The notes below the pieces were generated by a model that saw only the letters and a list, made by a program, of their open reading frames with translations, ran no database searches and was not told the DNA's origin. The position numbers were made by a program, and so were the translations under genes. A DNA stretch of 64,000 bases, from the NCBI GenBank assembly GCA_018292915.2, contig JACVVK020000493.1:331001-395000 (forward strand), in the 5' to 3' direction. Shown here in pieces: positions 35,733 through 48,060 of the stretch (positions are counted from its first letter, which is position 1; the number at the start of each line of letters is the position of its first letter). The stretch comes from Batillaria attramentaria (lineage: Eukaryota > Mollusca > Gastropoda > Batillariidae).

Positions 35733-36143
35733 CAGGGGATTTGGTCTAGTGGTTAAGGCATCCAACTTTGAATCCTGAGCTGCCTGGTTCGAGTCCCCAG
35801 TGGGCAGGAATATGGTTGGATTTTTTCATTCCATATCGAGTCAAATCCATGTGCAGACTCGTTTACGGTGCCTGTCTCGCCTTTGTGTACACACGCACGC
35901 ACAAATACCAATTGTGCACGCTAAAAATCCCACGTCCATCTTTCGAAGAAGAGTAGGCTGTGGCAGGTGGCGTGGTAAAACAGAAATACTATCGCACGCA
36001 GCGGAGCGAATAGCAGGGTGGAGGTTTGCACATAAAGTAGCGCTTAGCGGCAGCAGGCTTTCATTGCTTCGTCCTCCAGCCTTGTGGCGCCATGAGCATC
36101 TCAGCAGAGATGGATACCATACTATACCATACCATACCATACA
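35733..36143 (+). mobile_element. tRNA-derived SINE, family C, with (ATACC)n tail
   Basis: The head GGTCTAGTGGTTAAGGCATC is an A-box and GGTTCGAGTCCC a B-box. The roughly 330-bp body includes AAAATCCCACGTCCATCTTTC and GCGCCATGAGCATCTC. The tail is a run of ACCATACCATACCATAC. Only this copy is in the window. Confidence 0.8.
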
Positions 36144-37140
36144 TGTCACAGATGCATATCTACATTTTAAAAACATCAATGTTAGCAGAAGTGAGCCAAT
36201 GAAGGGTCTAATGATATTACAACCAGTAACATAACCTGACTTGGAATTTCAAGAATATGAAATGTAAATCAAAAGAAAATCTGGTTCTGTCAAAAGATAC
36301 ATGACATTTGTCAATAAAACCTTACAGAAAGAAATAAACTGACAAAATCCAATATGTATGTATTTGTACCTGGATAATAACAGCACGATGGACGGAAACA
36401 AAACAAAAAGACGATACAAACCACTGCACAAAATGGTGCAAATTTGCGCAGCATTCATAAAGAAGCAATGGACGGAAAAGATCGACAAACCAAAAACAGA
36501 ATTACATGCACTTTCAAACAGTCAACAATGACCAAAAAAAAAAAAAAAAAAAAAAAAAAAACATCTTTATACATGTACAATGGTTTGTATTCATGCCAAT
36601 TTTGGTATTCAAATTTTTTCTGCCACAACTGGGTAAGGCTAAGGCAAAACAAAATAAAAATCAAACCAAGAAAGAGCCTTTGGTCATCATGATAAAGTGG
36701 CAATGTGTAAGTCATCCTCCAAAACGTTTTGTCTTTGATACGTAAGATCTTCATGATCTGCTGATCACTGGAAGCAAATAAAAATAATCTATGCCATAAC
36801 AACAGAGACACATACATGTATAGATCTCTGCATACAAACTTTCTAGTTCTACTGCAAGTGTTGTGAGACTGGAAACCTCTTGCAGACTTCCCCCCACAAC
36901 CTTTTGTGCGTATATGAGAAGGTAAACATAGCTGCCCGTCTACATCAAAGAGCACACAACCAGCATGTAGAGACTTTCTGGTGCTGAGAGCTAACAAGTG
37001 TCTAGCAAAACTCTGCCACTCGAACACAAAAGCGCGCAGTTTGAACATACAGTCGCACCCACTCGACAATTACTCTTTCTTCTCTGACAGTAACAGTCAA
37101 CCACACACACTGAAATCTCATTCGCTAGCACACCACTCAT
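36144..37140. other. Downstream flank of the unidentified minus-strand gene
   Basis: No exon was supported. The region has a 28-base A run at 36534-36561 and AT-rich sequence. The block ATACAGTCGCACCCACTCGAC at about 37050 resembles ATACAGTCGGACCCACTGAC at about 13592 and may be a single end of another small repeat. It probably serves as 3' UTR of the gene ending at 37141. Confidence 0.35.
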
Positions 37141-40100
37141 TCATACCACTTCAATATTGTGTCTGGCCCCACTCCCAAGTCCAATCACTTTCTTGTGCCG
37201 TAGCAAGTAGTCCTCCCCGAGATTGACCTCCACCAAACGAAAAGCTTGCACCAGGATCGCCAGTTTTGACATCACCGCTCCCAAAACATCGACGACTGGC
37301 TGGAAAACGTGCCGAATGCCTGACAGTACGTTCCAAGAGAAAATGATGACGGGCTGAAGTAAGAGGTTAAAAGCTGCAGCCAAGAGAGGCTTTAGGAGAC
37401 GGTTGCCAATGCTAGTGACAACGCCAAGGAAGATGGGACTGGCGATGTGGTTGATGGCGTAGTTGACAGCCTCAACAGCCAGGAGGATGGCAATGGAGGT
37501 CACGATGCGAAGAGCACCGAAAAATTCTTGCCACCCACGACGAACGTATGTCTCAACTCTGCAGAAAAAGAAGGAAAACAAAGACAGTAGGATCAAGTGC
37601 AAAATATGGCCTGCTGCACAAACTCATTCAATTTTTTTTGGTTACCTTTTTGACCCATACTCTTTTTGTGCTCTTTTCAAAGAGCAGTGTGCGTTTGTTT
37701 GTTTTTCCTAAAATTTTCTGCATTTATCTTGAAGAGATGTTTTCAAAGTACCAGGGTCGACAATTCAGCTGCGTCAACCGCCACATATTCCAAGGACAAA
37801 GCAGTTGAAAGTCAGATGAGACAGCACCGATTGTCACTATAAAAAGTGATGTACCACATCTTGGACAGTCATTATCCTTTTTGTTTTCCACTTTTGCCCC
37901 CAAACTTGATCTAAAGCGAATGTAACTGGTTGCAGACATTATCCACAAAGGAAGTACATGTATACAAAACACCAGGAAATGTACACTGGCCATGGTTTTA
38001 GACCGATTTATAGACTGACTATACTGACTATAGTTATAACTTGGCCAAAACAGTTGACCATCTTGTTCTGACTACAGTCATAATGCATCCACAGTGAGTT
38101 AAACATATAACTTACTTCTCTGCAACCTTAGGCATGATTGCATCAGAGTCCACTTCCTCCACTTCAAAGAATGCTGTGCTGCCTTCATTGAAATAGTACA
38201 AATACCTGAAAAAAGACCAAGTTACTGATTACTACAATGTACTGTATCTGCATGAAGAGCCTGAAAAGTGGACCCTGGTAATGTCCTTCAATCCCCCCCC
38301 CCCCCAAAAAAAAAACCCAAAAAAACACCCCCCCCCCCCCCCAAAAAAAAAAAACAACAACAAAAAACCAAAAAACAAAAAACAAACAAACAAAAAACAA
38401 CCAAAAACCAAAAATAAATCAAAAAACCCCTAAGAGAACAAAAACCAAGAGGAAAAACCCCAAATCGACACCCCCCCCCCCCAAAAAAAAAAAAAAAAAA
38501 AAAAACAAACCCCAACTAAACAACAAACAAGCAAAAAAAAAAAAAAAAAAAGGAAATAAACCCTAACCCCTCCAACCAAAAACCTTAACAAAGGAAAAAA
38601 AAAAAAATTGGTCCCTTTCTTTTTTTTTTTTTCAAGTACACAACGAATTTATAAACAAAGAAGTAAATAACTAAATACATAAATAATTGGTTGGTTGGTT
38701 GGTTGGTTGGCTGGAGTTTTATGGGCTTTTCCACCACATATGGGTAATATCAAAGACACAGCAATGACAAAAAGCCAGCACTGATATTTGGTCCCCAGTC
38801 GAAAAACAAATAGACATAGATGGATAGACAAAAAAAACAACAAAATAAGTAAAATAAGTGGGGGGGGGGGGGGAGAAACAAAATAAGTAAATCCATCCAT
38901 CAATCTATTAATATCCACTCCTCTGCTCAGCAATGATCAATCCATACCTTTTCCCATCAGGATCTTTAACCACCATCGATCGGTAAGGGGCCACAAGTCC
39001 TGGGGGCACCGCATTGTCGTTGTTGTCCTCCCTGGGTGAAAATTCAATTGGTGGGCTGCTGATGCCGGTCTTCCTATGCTGACTAATGACAGCCGACCTG
39101 GAGGAGTCCTGGAACATGGAAGAAAATAACGGTACTGTACAAGTGGGTGTTGTCACGACAGCAGGCCGGAAGTGGGATTTTTCCTACCTAGGTCAGCTCT
39201 TACGAAGAGCAGGTGTGCTATGGGCCCAATGGGGAGGTTGTTGCCACAGAGCCGAGACTCGCCCACTTCATGGGTGCGACCTTGAAGGTGCTTCCCTTGT
39301 TACGACACATCTCATGGTGTGGATGATTACACTGCTGGCACCGCACGTGTCGTGGTTCTCGGTTCTTGGTTGATGCCGGGATATTTATGACAGGAAGTGT
39401 GGAATGTGGCCCTGTCACGCAGTCTCACACCACATGGACCTCCATAGTATACCAATTACCATCATCTTCATCCTCAAGCATGAAAAAAATTGCCCCAGCT
39501 TCCAAGCCCTCCGTGGATTCCACCCATGACCTGGGAGGAATCACCACTGCAGGTGGCAAAGACTTGGGGCAGGAAAATAAAAAAGGCAGACCAGACCGTA
39601 TGTATCACAGCTGAGGACAGCAGTAAAAGTAACAAAAGAGTGTACTGGTAGAAGAGAAGTACATGTAGTGGTAGTGGTCAGGGCTTCATATTGATCTGCA
39701 GACATCTGTCACAGACCAATTTAATTTTGAAATGTTTCATTACTTTCTCACCACGGTGGATGGGCAGATGTCCCATTATTTCTGCGCTAGCCTATGGTCA
39801 TCATGATTCATATCCTATAAATGTCCTATACGTTTTTGGTCGGCCAGGATATTTGTCCCATCATAGTTCCCACGGATATGAATCCCTGGTAGTACAGTGT
39901 ATATGCATAGGCTGAACTGCCTCATCCCATTCACTTCAATAAACATGAGTGAACTTCTACCAAAATGTGACCACGAGTTGGATAAGGTAGAGTGCAGAGC
40001 AGTGCATGAACTGCTGCAAATTTGCAACCTTTACTTAACAGCAGTTATACAAGTTCACACATACGCCAGAATGGATAGCACAGGAATGCTTACTGGCGAG

Positions 40101-43100
40101 CCAAAAGTCTTCATAGACTATCAATTTTGGTGTCAGAAGCCAGATTCTAAACCGCACTTCTGTATACTTATACTGTGGTCACCGGTTTGAAGAATGAAAC
40201 AAATTTGCTAAATCTAAAACTGTTCTAATTGTCTTAATAAAATTTACACAGTAAAAACATTTCTCAATCAAAATGTAATCAAAACAGAATCTGAAAGAAT
40301 TCTGCAAACCAAATGATATATTGTGTAAAAAAAAAAAAAAAAAAAAAATGCCATAGAGACACGTGTAACATGCGTGCCTCATTGAATTATTTTTCTGCGA
40401 TACATTACTACCCACGAGATTTGCTTCCCTTGGAACCAGGTAGTCCATGCTGGCTTTCCAATTTCTCTATCAGGAATAAATTAGGGTAAGCTTTTGCTGT
40501 GTGTGTCCACCACACAGGGCTTTTCATATTTCATACAATGCACTAGCATATTTTATGCTATCGTTAGTGAAAAGGCAAGTAAGACCGGTCCCCGTAGTGT
40601 AGTGGTTAGCACTTCGGACTATGGACCGGAGACCCGACTTCAGGCACAGTGCCAGCCCTGCATATCCCCTAAGTATCAATAGTAACTGGCATTTTGTAGC
40701 TTTCCTGGGGCTGAGGTAAGCCCTCAGCCATGGTATACACCATCCTGCACCCAGTACGTCAACCCGGCTTTCAAAAGTACATGCCAACCCGTTGTTCACC
40801 CTCTGTGGCACTCAGCCACTCCCACCGCCATGAATTATCACAAGCACTATCGTCGAACACTGTCCACACTGGACAAATCATGAGACTACTGACATTTTGA
40901 GCTGGCACTGATTTGAATCTTCTCCGCAACACATGAAGCAAAACCGGAATAGACCGGAAACGAGGACGTAGGCCTACCGTTCAGCCTTAGTGCTGCCCGC
41001 AAAAGAAACACTGTACTTTCCTCTTAGGTATCGTGTAACTCAAGCAGGCGGCAAACAACTTGGCGGCAATCGGTGAAAAGAAAAGCGGAGCTACAATTTT
41101 TTTTTTTATCAACCAGACTTTTTTAGGCGGACAAATTTTTTTTTAAGGCGGAAACCCAATTTGCTTTAGGCGGACAATTCCCATGCCTGTGTAAGGCTGG
41201 CCCCAGGGAAAAAAAAAAAAAAAATGTCGACAAGGAAAATGCCAGCACAAGTGTTTGGCTCCTTGGCAGCAAGGATTTGAACTCATGACCTGAGCACTGA
41301 AAATCCAATGCGCTATCATTCGACTGGCCCCGCTCCCCTGAGAGTGAGTGGTTCAGTTGATTTGTTCATTATACTGGCAACATGTGTGGTGAATAGGGGC
41401 ATGACTAATGACAGCCTGAGCCCAAGCAGGAGCCACAGTGAAAGGAAGAAACTTACTCTGATTTGACACGTTACCCCAGCCGTTTACTCAGGCGGTGTGA
41501 ACTTGATCCTGTTTATAGAACTTGTGCAATAAGGATAATTCAAATGCATCCAACCTGCCAGTCCCTCTGGATTGAATACTGTTCAGCTGGACTGTACAGC
41601 ATTGTAGCTATCCCATTCACCCACAGCCTGCACTGATGGGGTTCTAACCGAGTCACGTACAGGAGTTTTAGATGTGTCATTGTGTCCATCATTTGATCAT
41701 TTACAGTTCCACTACTGAAACCACACAGAATTGTGCTCACTCTCTGCACCTCTTGTCTTTTTCACAAAATTGAGAAAGGAATCATCAGCATTTCCTGCCT
41801 GCCTGGGCCGCAGATCGGTTATCTAAACATCTGCAACCACTGGTGCCAGAATGGTGTCAAGGCCACCTTAATCCGATAGGACAGTGGCGACAGGTTGTGT
41901 GGAATTCAAACACACCTAGCACTGTCTGCTATAGCGGGCTCTCATACACAGGGAAGAGGAACGGCTTTGCCTGCAACTGCCAGCAGCCATACAAAGGGGA
42001 TTATTTTAGCTCATCCGCTTCAGCAACCAGCCGTGACTGGGGCTACTGCTGCCTTACCACTATGCTGGCCCAGGCCTCCTGCCATGAATCTGCAGTAAAC
42101 TGACCCCAAACAATCAAACCTCTCCTCTCTAGCAAATTTCATTGAAGACTGACACACTTGGCATTTAAATAAACGAAAAACAAATGAGAATTCAGTTTTG
42201 ACTAGCAAAATGATGAGTTGAGTAGTGGGTTTCTTTTGAAAAACACAACCTAACAATTTCTTTTTTCAATGGCATTCCCACCTCTGGCTTTCTGGCTTGT
42301 CTGACAGCGCAAAGTGTGAAACCCAACAAACCTGTGCGTCCTTCTGTCGGCGTTTGTCCTCTCGTCCCTGCATCCACTTCTCCAACACGGAAGTGGAGCG
42401 ACCAGTGGCAGGGCTTGCATCCCCAGCATCTATGTCACAGGGTAAGCAATAAATAATACAACTTCTACTACCACTACTAATAAAGGAAACTTCTAAGGTG
42501 CTTAGACTTGTACAATACACAGGCACAATGAATGAATGCTGTAAAATCACCGATACATGAAACAAAAAAAGTAACACATCGATAAAATGGGAAGGGGGAG
42601 GGATGGGGAGGGAATTTCCACCCAATTTCATGTTAAAACATATGTATCTTATGTACAGTTGTACCTGTTTTTCCTGGGGAGCCGGGGTGGTCGAATGGTA
42701 GAGTGTTGGACTTCTAATGCTCGGGTCGTGAGTTTGATCCCGGCTGGGGCCAAATATTTGTGCTGGCTTTTTCATCGTTGCCCCGTCTTTGATATCACCC
42801 TATGTGGTGGAAAAGGACGTTAAACCCCCAAAACACCCACCCACCCCTGTTGTTCCTACTGTTTGACTGATGCTCATGTCTTTGTCAGTGAGATGTTAAC
42901 CCTTTTCTGACTAGCACTGCAACAATGCCTAATGGTGCTGTGATGAAAACACAAAATTAAAAAAAAAAAAAAAAAAAAAAAAATCTGGCTCTACCGTGAC
43001 TTAGACCAGCCACTTGTGGGAGTTCAACTTCACTTTCAGGTGAAGAATCATAACTTTCAGCAACAAAATCAGCTGAATCTGAGTCAGACTCAGGGTCACT

Positions 43101-44142
43101 GGCACTATCGCTATTGAGAGCAAAACACTCTCGCATGGCAGGGGTCCATTTGGAGCTGTTTTTGCCAACCACCACCGTGCACCAGTAAAGCAGGAAGTGA
43201 CCTTAGCGGTAAGGAGACGACGACGAAAACCTGGCCTGGAATGCCAAAAACCCAGACCAGAACAAGATTTGGACTGCCAGCTGCTATTATGGGTATACTC
43301 GGAGGGGAGCCGGGGTGGCCGAATGGTAGAGTGTTGGACTCTCAATGCTCGGGTCGCGAGTTTGAATCCCGCTGGCTGGGGCAAAATATTTGTGCTGGCC
43401 TTTTTTCTCGTTGCCCCGTCTTTGATGGTGGAAAAGGACGTTAAACACCCAAACACCCACCCACCCGTATACTCGGATCCCGGTGGTGCTTGCAGTTTGG
43501 CTATTACGAGTATACTCGGAGCCCTTAAAAAAAAAAAACGGTTAATACAAAGAGATCTAGTTATCATCAACCATCACTACACTCACCTTGTGGATGGGTC
43601 TGCAGACGGGCAGCCTCATGTTCAATCTCACGGTTCTTCTCTTTCCGCAGTGTTGTGTGCAACTCGCGCAGAGTTCTCTGTTCTGCGTCAGAGTCATCCC
43701 ACGAACCAAAACCTATAGGAAACAGACAACCTACTTATGACTGAATGTACATGATCTGTGCACCTGAGCATAGTCTGATTATCTATACACAACTTTCCTT
43801 TGGTAATTAATGCATCAAGCAACTGAATGAAAAAGACCGTTTGCTGTATTTAATTTTTTATTATTTTTTTAATATACATGTATATACTTCTGTATTAAAG
43901 ATATACAGTGTAATAAGATTAAAAAAGTCAGTATGGTGATGACTGAAAGAAATTAGTTCATTAACATAGTCAACACGAAACCATCAAGATGAGAAAGAAA
44001 TGTACTGTCACACTCTCTAAAGCACAACACATGTAAATAAGTGATATGGCCGCAATAACACCAACAAGGAAGAGAGAGAGAGAGGGAGGGAGAGAGGGAG
44101 GAGGAGAAGGAGGAGGAGCAGGAGAAGAAGAAGAAGAAGAAG

Positions 44143-44174
<32 letters not shown>

Positions 44175-45646
44175 TGTGGATCATGAATATGCCGTAACCT
44201 CCACTGGATTTTCGGGCGAGGTTCTGTTGAGGTGCTGGATCATAGATGTTGCCTTTGCGGTCTCTGCCAGGGGGAGGGTCTGCTCGACTTGTCTCTACAT
44301 CAGAACCGTCTGTACAAAACATGAGAAAGCGAAAGACACCGTTAGGCTCACCTGTCACTGTCAGAAAAATTGTTGTCAAACCAGGCTTAGCTTAGGGGCA
44401 ACGATTTACAGGAAACAAACAAACAAACAACAACAACAACAAAAACAAACACCTTCAACCACCATCACTTTTTTCCCAAGCTGTTCAAACTGCGGGAAGG
44501 AAGCTGGAAAGTGACTGCTAGAGAGTGGCCCACATAAACAAACATACGAACAAATGGCGCCACATGCCGTAGTGATGATGCATACATGTACATGTACCAG
44601 TAGTTATTATCCATGCACACACTCAGTGCTCAGACTCTGCAACAACCTGGTACAGGATGTCTAACGCAGAAGAGAAGTACGCGCGCATGTTTGTGTCTAT
44701 GTCAATACATGTACCAATTGCTGTTGTTTTTGTATTTTTTGGAAGGACACATCACAGTAACCTGTAGATCTGTACCAGTCTAGTGACAATTTTCTGTTTG
44801 AAAGTTTACTTTTTAAAACAGACAATAAGCTGTACTGAATGTTATTTTAAAAGAGCCCAGAAATCCTTTCGATGAAGTATGCCTACAAAAAGTTAAAACA
44901 AATCTGACAGGACAGTGGCATGTTTCACAACGTGCCTGAGCCTGAACTTAAAAGTGGTGAGGCTGAAAATGTGCGACAGCAGACACAAAATCAGTATCAA
45001 ATATAAGTGACAAACATAACAAAGATACACACTCTGAATGGCATCCCGGAAGCCTGTGGTGTACGGTGGTACGGGGCTTGGATTTCTGGAGCCTCCAGAC
45101 CCAGATCTGAAAAAAAAACAAAAAAAAAACTTAAAACAATGAACCTTGTTCTGATTACTCTTAAAATCTCATGGAAGTAGGGCAAACGTTTATACAAGAT
45201 GTCCTCTGAATTTTTAAATGCCTACAAAATGCCCCCCCCCCCCCACACACACACACACAGCACACCCCTCTCTCCCCTTACACATGTACAACCGCCCTGG
45301 GGGAAAAAATCCACAAAACTTCAAAACACCCCAAAAGTCTTACAGTACTAATGACCATGAGATCCCAGCCATTAATAAAAGACTACCAGCACAGTAAGAT
45401 CTGCCATTTTACAACTTGCCTCCAATTTGCTTGAAACGCTGCCAGTGCTTAACAAAATGGATTCCATCACTACAACGCATGTGCAACACCTAATTACATG
45501 TGAAAAGCACACAATCCATACAATCAAAGACATTTTATGTAACAGTAAATATGTTTGGACAGAGTGTAGAATATAATAATAATAATAATGAATTGTACTT
45601 ATATAGCGCAAAATTCTCACAATGACTCAATGCGCGTACTCCCGCA

Positions 45647-45695
<49 letters not shown>

Positions 45696-46698
45696 CCGCT
45701 GAAACAGGATGAGGTAGGTGGGCTTAGTCGAAAGCCAGCCGGAACAGATGCGTTTTCAAGTCAGACTTGAAACGATCTATGTCCGACTGGTCTCTCAGGC
45801 CGGCAGGTAATGCGTTCCAGAGCGACGGGGCAGCAAAGCTAAACGCGCGCTCGCCAACCGTTTTGAGGTTTCGACGGGGAACGTTCAGTAGTTTTTCAGA
45901 TGAAGAACGAAGAGTGCGTGCTGTTTGGTGGACTGTAAGGGAATTTGAGAGGTAGGCAGGAAGAGTTCCTTCAAAAAAGCGAAATACAAGCGTGCAGATT
46001 TTGTACTGAATGCGGAATATATATGCTAACAGCCAGAAGCAAATAGTATATATCTTACTGTGCTGAAAGCAGGATGTTTGAAGAAGAGACTGCTGTTTTT
46101 TCACGCCTTGCGCTTGGCGGAGCTGATTCCTCACGCCTGCCGTACACTGGTGGGGCGCCAGCAGGGTCAGGCGGGCTGCTATCGTCTTTCACTGTTGGGC
46201 AAGTAACAAAATCGATAATAAATAATGCTAATAAAAAATTTAAAAAATCTATTAATACACCTCCTACATCCTCTCCGTTCCTGACTCTTGAACCATTGCT
46301 CCCGGTCTTGTCTGTCCACTTAGTTCTTTTTCTACCCCCTCCCCCCCTCCTTCCCCCGACACACACACACTACCAGCATGTTGTGAATGGAGCATTTTGG
46401 TATATCACACGAAACCACTATCATATAAACACTCTGAACCAAATGCCCAGCCTCGAACCCCCCCCCCCCCCACTTTCCCTTATCCAAGTAAACAATAAAC
46501 ACAGGGGAGAAAAAATAAAATAAAGAATCAAAGACGTTTGATGGTAGAGCGGGTCCTGGGTGTGGGCGGAATTTCGTCACCGCTGTCCTGTCCTGCATCA
46601 CCACCTTGTCGTGGTGAAGGGAATTCAACTGTTGTATCCCAGTCGGAATCCGAGTCACTAATGTTGCCTGCCTGGTTGGTGGGTACACCTGAACGAAT
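37141..46698 (-). CDS. Unidentified multi-exon protein with hydrophobic C-terminal exon
   Basis: Nine coding exons can be chained with GT..AG borders and matching phase: 46698 to about 46602, 46191-46059, 45106-45033, 44309-44199, 43712-43587, 42429-42332, 39108-38948, 38205-38116 and 37558-37141 (stop TGA). This gives about 435 residues; the true start exon is not found. The N-terminal half is Ser/Pro/Asp-rich and looks disordered. A charged helix in the 43.6-kb exon (SDAEQRTLRELHTTLRKEKN) could form a coiled coil. The last two exons carry RYLYYFNEG, then VRRGWQEFFGALRIV and two hydrophobic stretches (TSIAILLAVEAVNYAI; PLLAAAFNLLLQPVIIF) that could be membrane helices or a hairpin. The donor of the first listed exon is ambiguous among 46605, 46602 and about 46585, all in the same phase. 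I do not recognise the family. Its introns contain many SINEs and one LINE fragment. Confidence 0.75.
38293..38630. repeat. C-run/A-run low-complexity tract
   Basis: Blocks of 9-16 C residues alternate with A-rich (CAAAA)n sequence, in the intron between the exons at 38116-38205 and 38948-39108. Long minus-strand frames here are Phe/Gly artefacts of the composition. Confidence 0.85.
38700..38806 (-). mobile_element. SINE family B, truncated
   Basis: Keeps TTTTCCACCACATATGGGTA, ATATCAAAGAC, AAGCCAGCAC and TATTTGGTCCCCAG of family B but no tRNA-like head. A (TTGG)n run at 38690-38710 precedes it. Confidence 0.65.
39165..39580 (+). mobile_element. SINE family A, 5'-truncated
   Basis: Starts in the body at GGGATTTTTCCTACCTAGGT and continues through TGTGGATGATTACAC and CCCCAGCTTCCAAGCCCTC to an A-rich end. 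The tRNA-like head is missing. It lies 57 bp upstream (in gene direction) of the exon at 38948-39108 in the unidentified gene. Confidence 0.85.
40585..40650 (+). mobile_element. SINE family A head joined to unrelated sequence
   Basis: ACCGGTCCCCGTAGTGTAGT and the following GGTTAGCACTTCGGAC match the family A tRNA-like head. After CCGGAGACCCGACTTCAG the sequence leaves family A entirely. It is either a truncated insertion or a SINE with a different body. Confidence 0.65.
41192..41338 (-). mobile_element. SINE family B, diverged
   Basis: The minus-strand head and body are recognisable (TGGCCCCGCTCCCC at its start on the plus strand's right end; GGATTTGAACTC as B-box; GCCAGCACAAGTGTTTGGCT). The tail is replaced by an A run. 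More diverged than the other copies. Confidence 0.6.
42676..42845 (+). mobile_element. SINE family B, full length
   Basis: GGGGAGCCGGGGTGGTCGAA head, B-box GAGTTTGATCCC, tail ending CACCCACCCAC. The flanks CCTGTTTTTCCT (42664-42675) and CCTGTTGTTCCT (from 42846) are an 11/12 target duplication. It sits in an intron of the unidentified gene. Confidence 0.88.
43304..43466 (+). mobile_element. SINE family B, full length
   Basis: Flanked by a perfect 11-bp duplication, GTATACTCGGA, at 43293-43303 and 43467-43477. The surrounding minus-strand open frame (43000-43175) is acidic (SDSASDPESDSDSADF) and unidentified. The SINE interrupts the stretch just upstream of it. Confidence 0.92.
44070..44175. 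repeat. (GA)n/(GAA)n purine tract
   Basis: About 105 bases of GA, GGA and GAA repeats, 24 bp from the splice donor of the exon at 44199-44309. Confidence 0.9.
45573..46020 (-). mobile_element. LINE C-terminal fragment with (ATT)n tail
   Basis: The minus strand keeps a long open C-terminal frame with ERAFSFAAPSLWNALPAGLR and SDIDRFKSDLKTHLFRLAFD before a stop. A (TG)n tract and GCGCTATATAAGTACAATTC leading into ATT repeats follow. It is the same family as the degenerate copy at 1488-1830. It lies between two exons of the unidentified gene. Confidence 0.85.
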
Positions 46699-47828
46699 CT
46701 GTAAGTAAATTGGGGGTAAAACAGCAACTGAATTCATTTTCTCACAAGATGATCTGATGTTATGCCTGGCAAACCATGAAGTGTACAATTTGTCCCTTGG
46801 TACAGTCAATTTCTTTTAGTGGGAATGCACATGTATGCCACAGAACCTGTTCGTGAACCTTTCTAGCGATCACCGAGGAAAACGACCGTAGGTCTCTATT
46901 TTGACTGAGGTGGCAATAGGAAAGAATCTGTGAAGCAAAACAAAAAGAAACCGATATGGTGTTGAAGGCTATGCTAAGATTTCATCACAGTTGCCACCTG
47001 AAGAACGAAAACGACGCAGAATGTTAACATTCATTACATGTACAGACAGCTGCTGACCAAAAACGTGCGGAATGACAAGAGATGACGGAGGGCCGTGTCT
47101 ACACACCCCAGCGTGCAGTAAGGATTTGGATCGAAACGCCTCAAGAAACATTCAGTAAACTGCATGCAGTGTCCTGAAAATAAATTCTGCCTGAAGACGC
47201 TACGCCAGTTGCAATACAAACCATGGCAAAATTCTTCTGCGATCTCAAACACTGTGAAGTTTCTGTTCTGCGACAGTTTTGTTTATAAGGCTACTCTCAG
47301 CCGCCACACGCTTTTCCACATATATCCCAAAGAGAGCGAAAAACGAAAAGTATGATATTCCGTGCATGCCACAAAAATACGACCAACAAAGAAAGCGAAA
47401 ACAGTAAGTCGTTGTCAGTGTGTTATTAGTGTGGCTGTGCTCTCTACCTCTATCTTTAGTGCGTCCCGGGCAGCAGAAAACACAAATGAATGGATACATT
47501 TGATTTGGTCTTGAATGTCATCTCCGTCTTACTCAGTCAGTGACCTCAGAGAGGCGTCAGTGAAGACTAGACTGACTTGAACTTCAGTTTGCAGTCATAG
47601 TCAGTCGGTGTTAAGCCGCTAAGGTCAAATACTGGTGTGAGCTCACAGTATCATAACATGATACTAGTGTACTACTGATCTGGCCGCTCAGCAAGTCAGT
47701 ACTGACTCACTGACTCGGACTTGGCCATCCCGGCGGCGGCGCCGGCTCTGCTCAGTTTACTGAAAAACCCATCTTTTTAACGAGTTCTTTCACTGAACCC
47801 GTGGGGAGGGGGGGCAGGGGGAACGGGA
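46699..47828. other. Region upstream of the unidentified gene
   Basis: The sequence before 46698 reads as a splice acceptor (TTTACTTACAG), so at least one upstream exon is expected here or beyond, but none is certain. A minus-strand frame at 47173-47034 begins after a good acceptor and holds several cysteines. It is discussed as a candidate for the secreted-protein gene. Confidence 0.35.
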
Positions 47829-48060
47829 GAGGGGGGCTCAGTGGTAGCCCGAGCATCCTGACCATATTTGATCCAGGGTTCGTATCCCTTCAGAGGCAAG
47901 TTCGGTTATGGCTCTAATTGCACGCTGCCGCGCGAATAGCCATGGCTGCTTATTGCGGCTGCTGAGAGTAGCCCAGCCTTTTTGTGTTTTGTGGTTGCTT
48001 GCTTGTCCAAGGGAAAGTACCCAGCTTGCACCAATTCAAGAGTTCACTCCCGTGTGACAA
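47829..48060 (+). mobile_element. Possible tRNA-derived SINE, family E
   Basis: GGCTCAGTGGTAGCCCGAGC resembles an A-box and CAGGGTTCGTATCCC a B-box at the normal spacing. A body follows (ATAGCCATGGCTGCTTATTG). Only one copy is seen, so the borders are guesses. Confidence 0.45.

Noticed and set aside
42957..43175. Acidic minus-strand open frame, considered as a piggyBac transposase N-terminus
   Set aside because: Only low-complexity Asp/Ser sequence supports it; no catalytic domain follows and the frame ends in a poly(A) tract. It is also not in phase with the flanking exons as an extra exon.
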